The translations under genes and the position numbers were made by a program. DNA of 21,531 nt, taken from positions 11,931 to 33,461 of the forward strand of contig JAKCWW010005454.1 of assembly GCA_026260175.1 (NCBI GenBank). The letters run 5' to 3'. Shown here in pieces: positions 20,001-21,531 of the stretch; positions within the stretch are counted from its first letter, which is position 1; every line of letters starts with the position of its first letter. The notes under the pieces are model-generated. The model made no database searches. It was not told the DNA's origin and saw only the letters and a program-made list of their open reading frames with translations. The DNA is from Reticulitermes lucifugus (Eukaryota; Arthropoda; Insecta; Blattodea; Rhinotermitidae).

Positions 20001-21353
20001 GCCCCTTTCGTCGATTTCTTGCTTTCTAATGTAGTCTGGTAAATTCGGAAAAGGCGTGCTGCCTGAAGGTAGGAGAGAGTCATCGACAATACCATGGATC
20101 TTGGTTTTATGCCGTCTAACAAAGTATTTGTTGCAAAATTTCTTTTGACAAATATCACAAAATGCTTTCAGCTGTCCATTTCCAGGTATCTTGTTCACGT
20201 TCAAGGCGTCGGCTATTTGGGGGGGGACTGACAGTGGTTTAGAGTTTTGTATAACTGGCACAGGAGATGCCATTCTGGAAAGATTTAAATTCACTTGAAT
20301 CAAAGGAGCCGGGTATGGGTGACTAGGAATCGAAGTGCCACCGACAGTTGTACTCGGACTTTCGACATAGATACCATGTTTGTTTGCTTTATGTGTTTTC
20401 AGAAAATATTTGTTGCAGAATTCTTTATTGCACAATTCGCAGTATGCGTCTGGATTGAATATTCGAATAGGAGCTGTACCAGGGACTTGGCCTTGAGACT
20501 GCGTGATTGAAGGAGAGGCGTTAATCATTGAATTTTGTGACATGAGTGGCAATAAGAAATGTGGCGCTAAAGGCATATAACCAGGTAGAGAAATTTTCTC
20601 CTCAACGAGCGGGACAGAATTCCCAGACTCGAGGATCTGTGGTAATACTACTGGCGGTTTGGTCCCATGGATTTTATCATCAGGTTTATTTCGAAGTTCG
20701 GACATTATAGATCCTACTACAAAATCTACGGGTGAAGTGGAGTGTGTTGTTGGTAAATGGGAGAGATTCAGTGGTTTTTCTGACCTACTACCAGCTAAAT
20801 TATCGAGGCCTACTTTTTGTTGAAGCTGACTTTGAAAATGTCCGTTCTCAATGTGAAATTTAAGACGCTCCTCAGGGTTTAAAATGTCAGGACAATAAGG
20901 GCATTGCGAAAAAGATTCGTGATAATATATGTTTACATGATCGGACTCTGTGTTTGGTTCCAACTCCCTTTCTGCCTTATGGTCCATTTGTAGTTTTGTA
21001 TCCTTGTGGCCATAGGCTGAATTTGGTGATCCATCATTATGTACCTTACCTTCATTGCTGGCTTCCGGTTCGTCGTCGCTGGATGGTTCAGTGAGTGAAA
21101 ACACGCGAACTGGTTTCGATTGCTTCCGCCGCTTCTTGGCCTGAGACTGGTCGGGTTCGGTTTGGCTGTCCTGAAAGGGACGCTTGCAGGTTGGAGTGTC
21201 TATGACGCTGCCCGGGGCGATGTCCTCCTCATCGTGGTGTTCCAGTTCCTCGCCGGAGTTGGATGAGTCTTCTCCGTCGCTATACTCTGCGCTTTTGATT
21301 CCATTTCCCGTTCCTGTACCCGCTGAGTCAACAACAGTAGAACTCATCATCAT
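17049..21353 (-). CDS. Fourteen-finger C2H2 zinc-finger nuclear protein, tentatively MEP-1-like (Mi-2 partner)
   Basis: The sequence shows an intact 1434-codon frame ending in TAG at 17051-17049. An in-frame TAA lies two codons upstream of the first ATG (complement of 21357-21359), so the start is fixed within the Met-Met-Met run. Residues 1-100 are acidic and serine-rich with a basic cluster KKRRK at 73-77 (likely nuclear import). C2H2 fingers begin at Cys 151, 305, 399, 572, 653, 761, 815, 890, 926, 998, 1121, 1158, 1250 and 1302. Fingers at 305, 399, 572, 890 and 926 share a C-[NS]-K-Y-F core and an H-G-I tail. They lack TGEKP linkers, so this is not a classical tandem DNA-reading array. 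Sumoylation-type psi-K-x-E sites occur at K514, K855 and K1225. Residues 1330-1363 look helical and 1378-1434 form a hydrophobic tail. From memory the finger subtype resembles insect MEP-1, a repressor cofactor that works with Mi-2. Coding status is very sure; the family name is about 60 percent. Confidence 0.95.
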   Translation of the reverse strand: MMMSSTVVDSAGTGTGNGIKSAEYSDGEDSSNSGEELEHHDEEDIAPGSVIDTPTCKRPFQDSQTEPDQSQAKKRRKQSKPVRVFSLTEPSSDDEPEASNEGKVHNDGSPNSAYGHKDTKLQMDHKAERELEPNTESDHVNIYYHESFSQCPYCPDILNPEERLKFHIENGHFQSQLQQKVGLDNLAGSRSEKPLNLSHLPTTHSTSPVDFVVGSIMSELRNKPDDKIHGTKPPVVLPQILESGNSVPLVEEKISLPGYMPLAPHFLLPLMSQNSMINASPSITQSQGQVPGTAPIRIFNPDAYCELCNKEFCNKYFLKTHKANKHGIYVESPSTTVGGTSIPSHPYPAPLIQVNLNLSRMASPVPVIQNSKPLSVPPQIADALNVNKIPGNGQLKAFCDICQKKFCNKYFVRRHKTKIHGIVDDSLLPSGSTPFPNLPDYIRKQEIDERGSTSAGSDTGSNVLETVSSDMPEHISELEELGVSLHEKHDSNLQIKLSPANSVTDEGVEASNVKEEPEQEPEEGRSIGECVDNSSGKSNKNSPPPFQQNQKEVALSSEKLRKLGVINADAFCEICCKEYCNKYFLRTHKMKRHGIYFSDCEGKELKTGSSGCVPWNHNQTSPLNLIVGEQGTNSSDSGGKVRNDFSDSDDPECDICGRRFQSFYLMQVHRAYLHVTGNERKEGQEDPGGHDVKSQEDITTNCNDGNLSQIRDKSTDEVGPFNNNNDGNSNGGKDAISEDLQKLQTMILQLNNLNVSKVKTCTICNKVSENHYCLTAHMMAEHGILMEEQSGIEEQKLPSLEMTGLPPLIDTHTYCFLCKKDFFTQYQLKQHVDDFHNCSVKTTVTANAMMSNVIKEELDAKSPPEKPPSQQAVHVGPEKRISVTPTSSYCEICNKELCNKYFMKTHMQRMHGIEIENGAQIGGVICDICNKELCSKYFLRVHKQNTHGIIEDASAAHSARDNGNGHNMQIQLEGDQALKPSELSDLSHRYFSHFTEVCSICNRRFRSTKWLKAHLLNDHGENGVEKWKELESQYQLVSQQGKHQLQTSRGSGAVNNSSSGSGSTYSPTLKIPNNWNSQDQDTGCSRPPNLMSLEGTSEGGGHQVFASLFGSGDSTVKSYHCSYCPFTTPVLAFLFVHERSHAGLSSNPLPNPAKPFQCPVCLQSFLQSEVFQHHILTHQFSGVLNPFIVPSPSVPYPPQIGNMQERKTTVQQHSPNNEENGDSIKNENLECEVIEEDSINAAGGKCKFRCSKCFQRFRSRENCLTHIHSRHSLNSTSPPETIASSSVETTAIKVMPQGLYKCTRCGFSSVHMVIVKKHIRREHMVDKSNFELREEPEAAESLLELKEAATDEVKKKLQEAARKSQVPASYAVPQNQPPFLDQFIMQPFLLEEPDGTPSSEQVQLHRKFVPSLVFLPVKEKLSEPLTVSFTLTPA

Positions 21354-21425
21354 GTATTATGCAGTGTTATCGTGCTGAAAGTGACACACTGCAGCTGGTC
21401 TTCATGTGGAGGGTGAGATTCTGTC
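21354..21425 (-). other. 5' untranslated part of the zinc-finger exon
   Basis: This 72-base stretch lies between the predicted splice acceptor and the start codon. It contains the in-frame stop TAA (complement of 21357-21359), which excludes an N-terminal extension of the protein in this exon. A second, weaker AG acceptor (a CACTTTCAG context) lies closer to the ATG and would give a shorter leader. Confidence 0.6.
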
Positions 21426-21458
21426 CTGTAACAAGTATAATTGAAAAGGAGAGTTAAT
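21420..21458 (-). promoter_or_regulatory. Predicted 3' splice site upstream of the zinc-finger coding exon
   Basis: On the minus strand a pyrimidine-rich run (complement of 21433-21453) is followed by GTTACAG and then GACAG, placing the intron/exon junction between 21426 and 21425. A TTAAC branch-like sequence (complement of 21453-21457) sits about 30 bases upstream, a normal distance. The rest of the window beyond it would be intron. The presence of an intron in the 5' UTR argues against the single coding exon being a processed retrocopy. Confidence 0.6.
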
Positions 21459-21481
21459 TTTTAAGTTATTTTTTAAGGGCC

Positions 21482-21499
21482 CCGTAGCAGATGCTACGG
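21482..21499. repeat. 8-bp perfect hairpin in the presumed 5' intron
   Basis: CCGTAGCA and TGCTACGG are perfect inverted repeats separated by GA. The surrounding GC-rich stretch (21478-21519) contrasts with AT-rich sequence on its left and contains a second small palindrome (GCCTT-G-AAGGC). It may belong to a dispersed repeat cut by the window edge. No function is assigned. Confidence 0.4.
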
Positions 21500-21531
21500 A
21501 CGCACCGCAGCCTTGAAGGCTTATTGTGCAA

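Noticed and set aside
17541-21378. Plus- and minus-strand frames overlapping the zinc-finger gene
   Set aside because: They are shadows of the 1434-codon frame in other reading frames.

Overview
The window looks like a stretch of a large, repeat-rich insect chromosome. There is one intact protein-coding gene at the right end, on the minus strand. The left ~17 kb is AT-rich non-coding DNA filled with decayed mobile elements. The repeat types (tRNA-headed SINEs with long bodies, decayed frames of a kind I recall as common in cockroach and termite genomes, Tigger and piggyBac-like remnants) suggest a polyneopteran insect, most likely Blattodea. That placement is inference from recall, not a database match.

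Right end (17049-21425, minus): a 1434-residue nuclear protein with fourteen C2H2 zinc fingers is encoded in one uninterrupted exon. Five fingers belong to a distinctive subtype (C-N/S-K-Y-F core, H-G-I tail). The N-terminus is acidic with a basic KKRRK cluster, and the C-terminal tail is hydrophobic. It resembles the insect MEP-1 type of chromatin repressor cofactor (partner of Mi-2), but that name is tentative. An in-frame stop lies just upstream of the start codon, and a strong 3' splice site lies 72 bases upstream, so at least one non-coding 5' exon should lie beyond the window.

Left part, in order: a 38-bp tandem repeat and a perfect palindrome (1-114); a G-rich stretch with a YY1-type motif (1291-1622); a decayed Tigger/pogo-type transposon end with a recognisable transposase C-terminus (about 1830-2158); a dispersed-repeat fragment (2161-2460); tRNA-derived SINEs at 4575-4864 (-), 5025-5110 (+), 6200-6562 (-), 12190-12474 (-), 13904-14200 (+) and 14203-14480 (+); a diverged ~170-bp tandem triplication (6530-7031); a frame-bearing dispersed repeat (9092-9313); a piggyBac-like short element (9433-9680); two fold-back structures (10861-11008 and 13530-13787); and several microsatellites and minisatellites.

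The most interesting non-gene signal is a recurring motif: C/T-TGA-N-GA, T, a short hairpin, then GAAA and a small self-complementary segment. It occurs at four loci (7632, 10924, 13677 with its inverted partner, and degenerate at 9218). Its layout resembles the hammerhead-ribozyme cores reported in Penelope-like retroelements, but each copy carries an extra T next to stem II. Apart from the zinc-finger gene, no other host gene could be supported.
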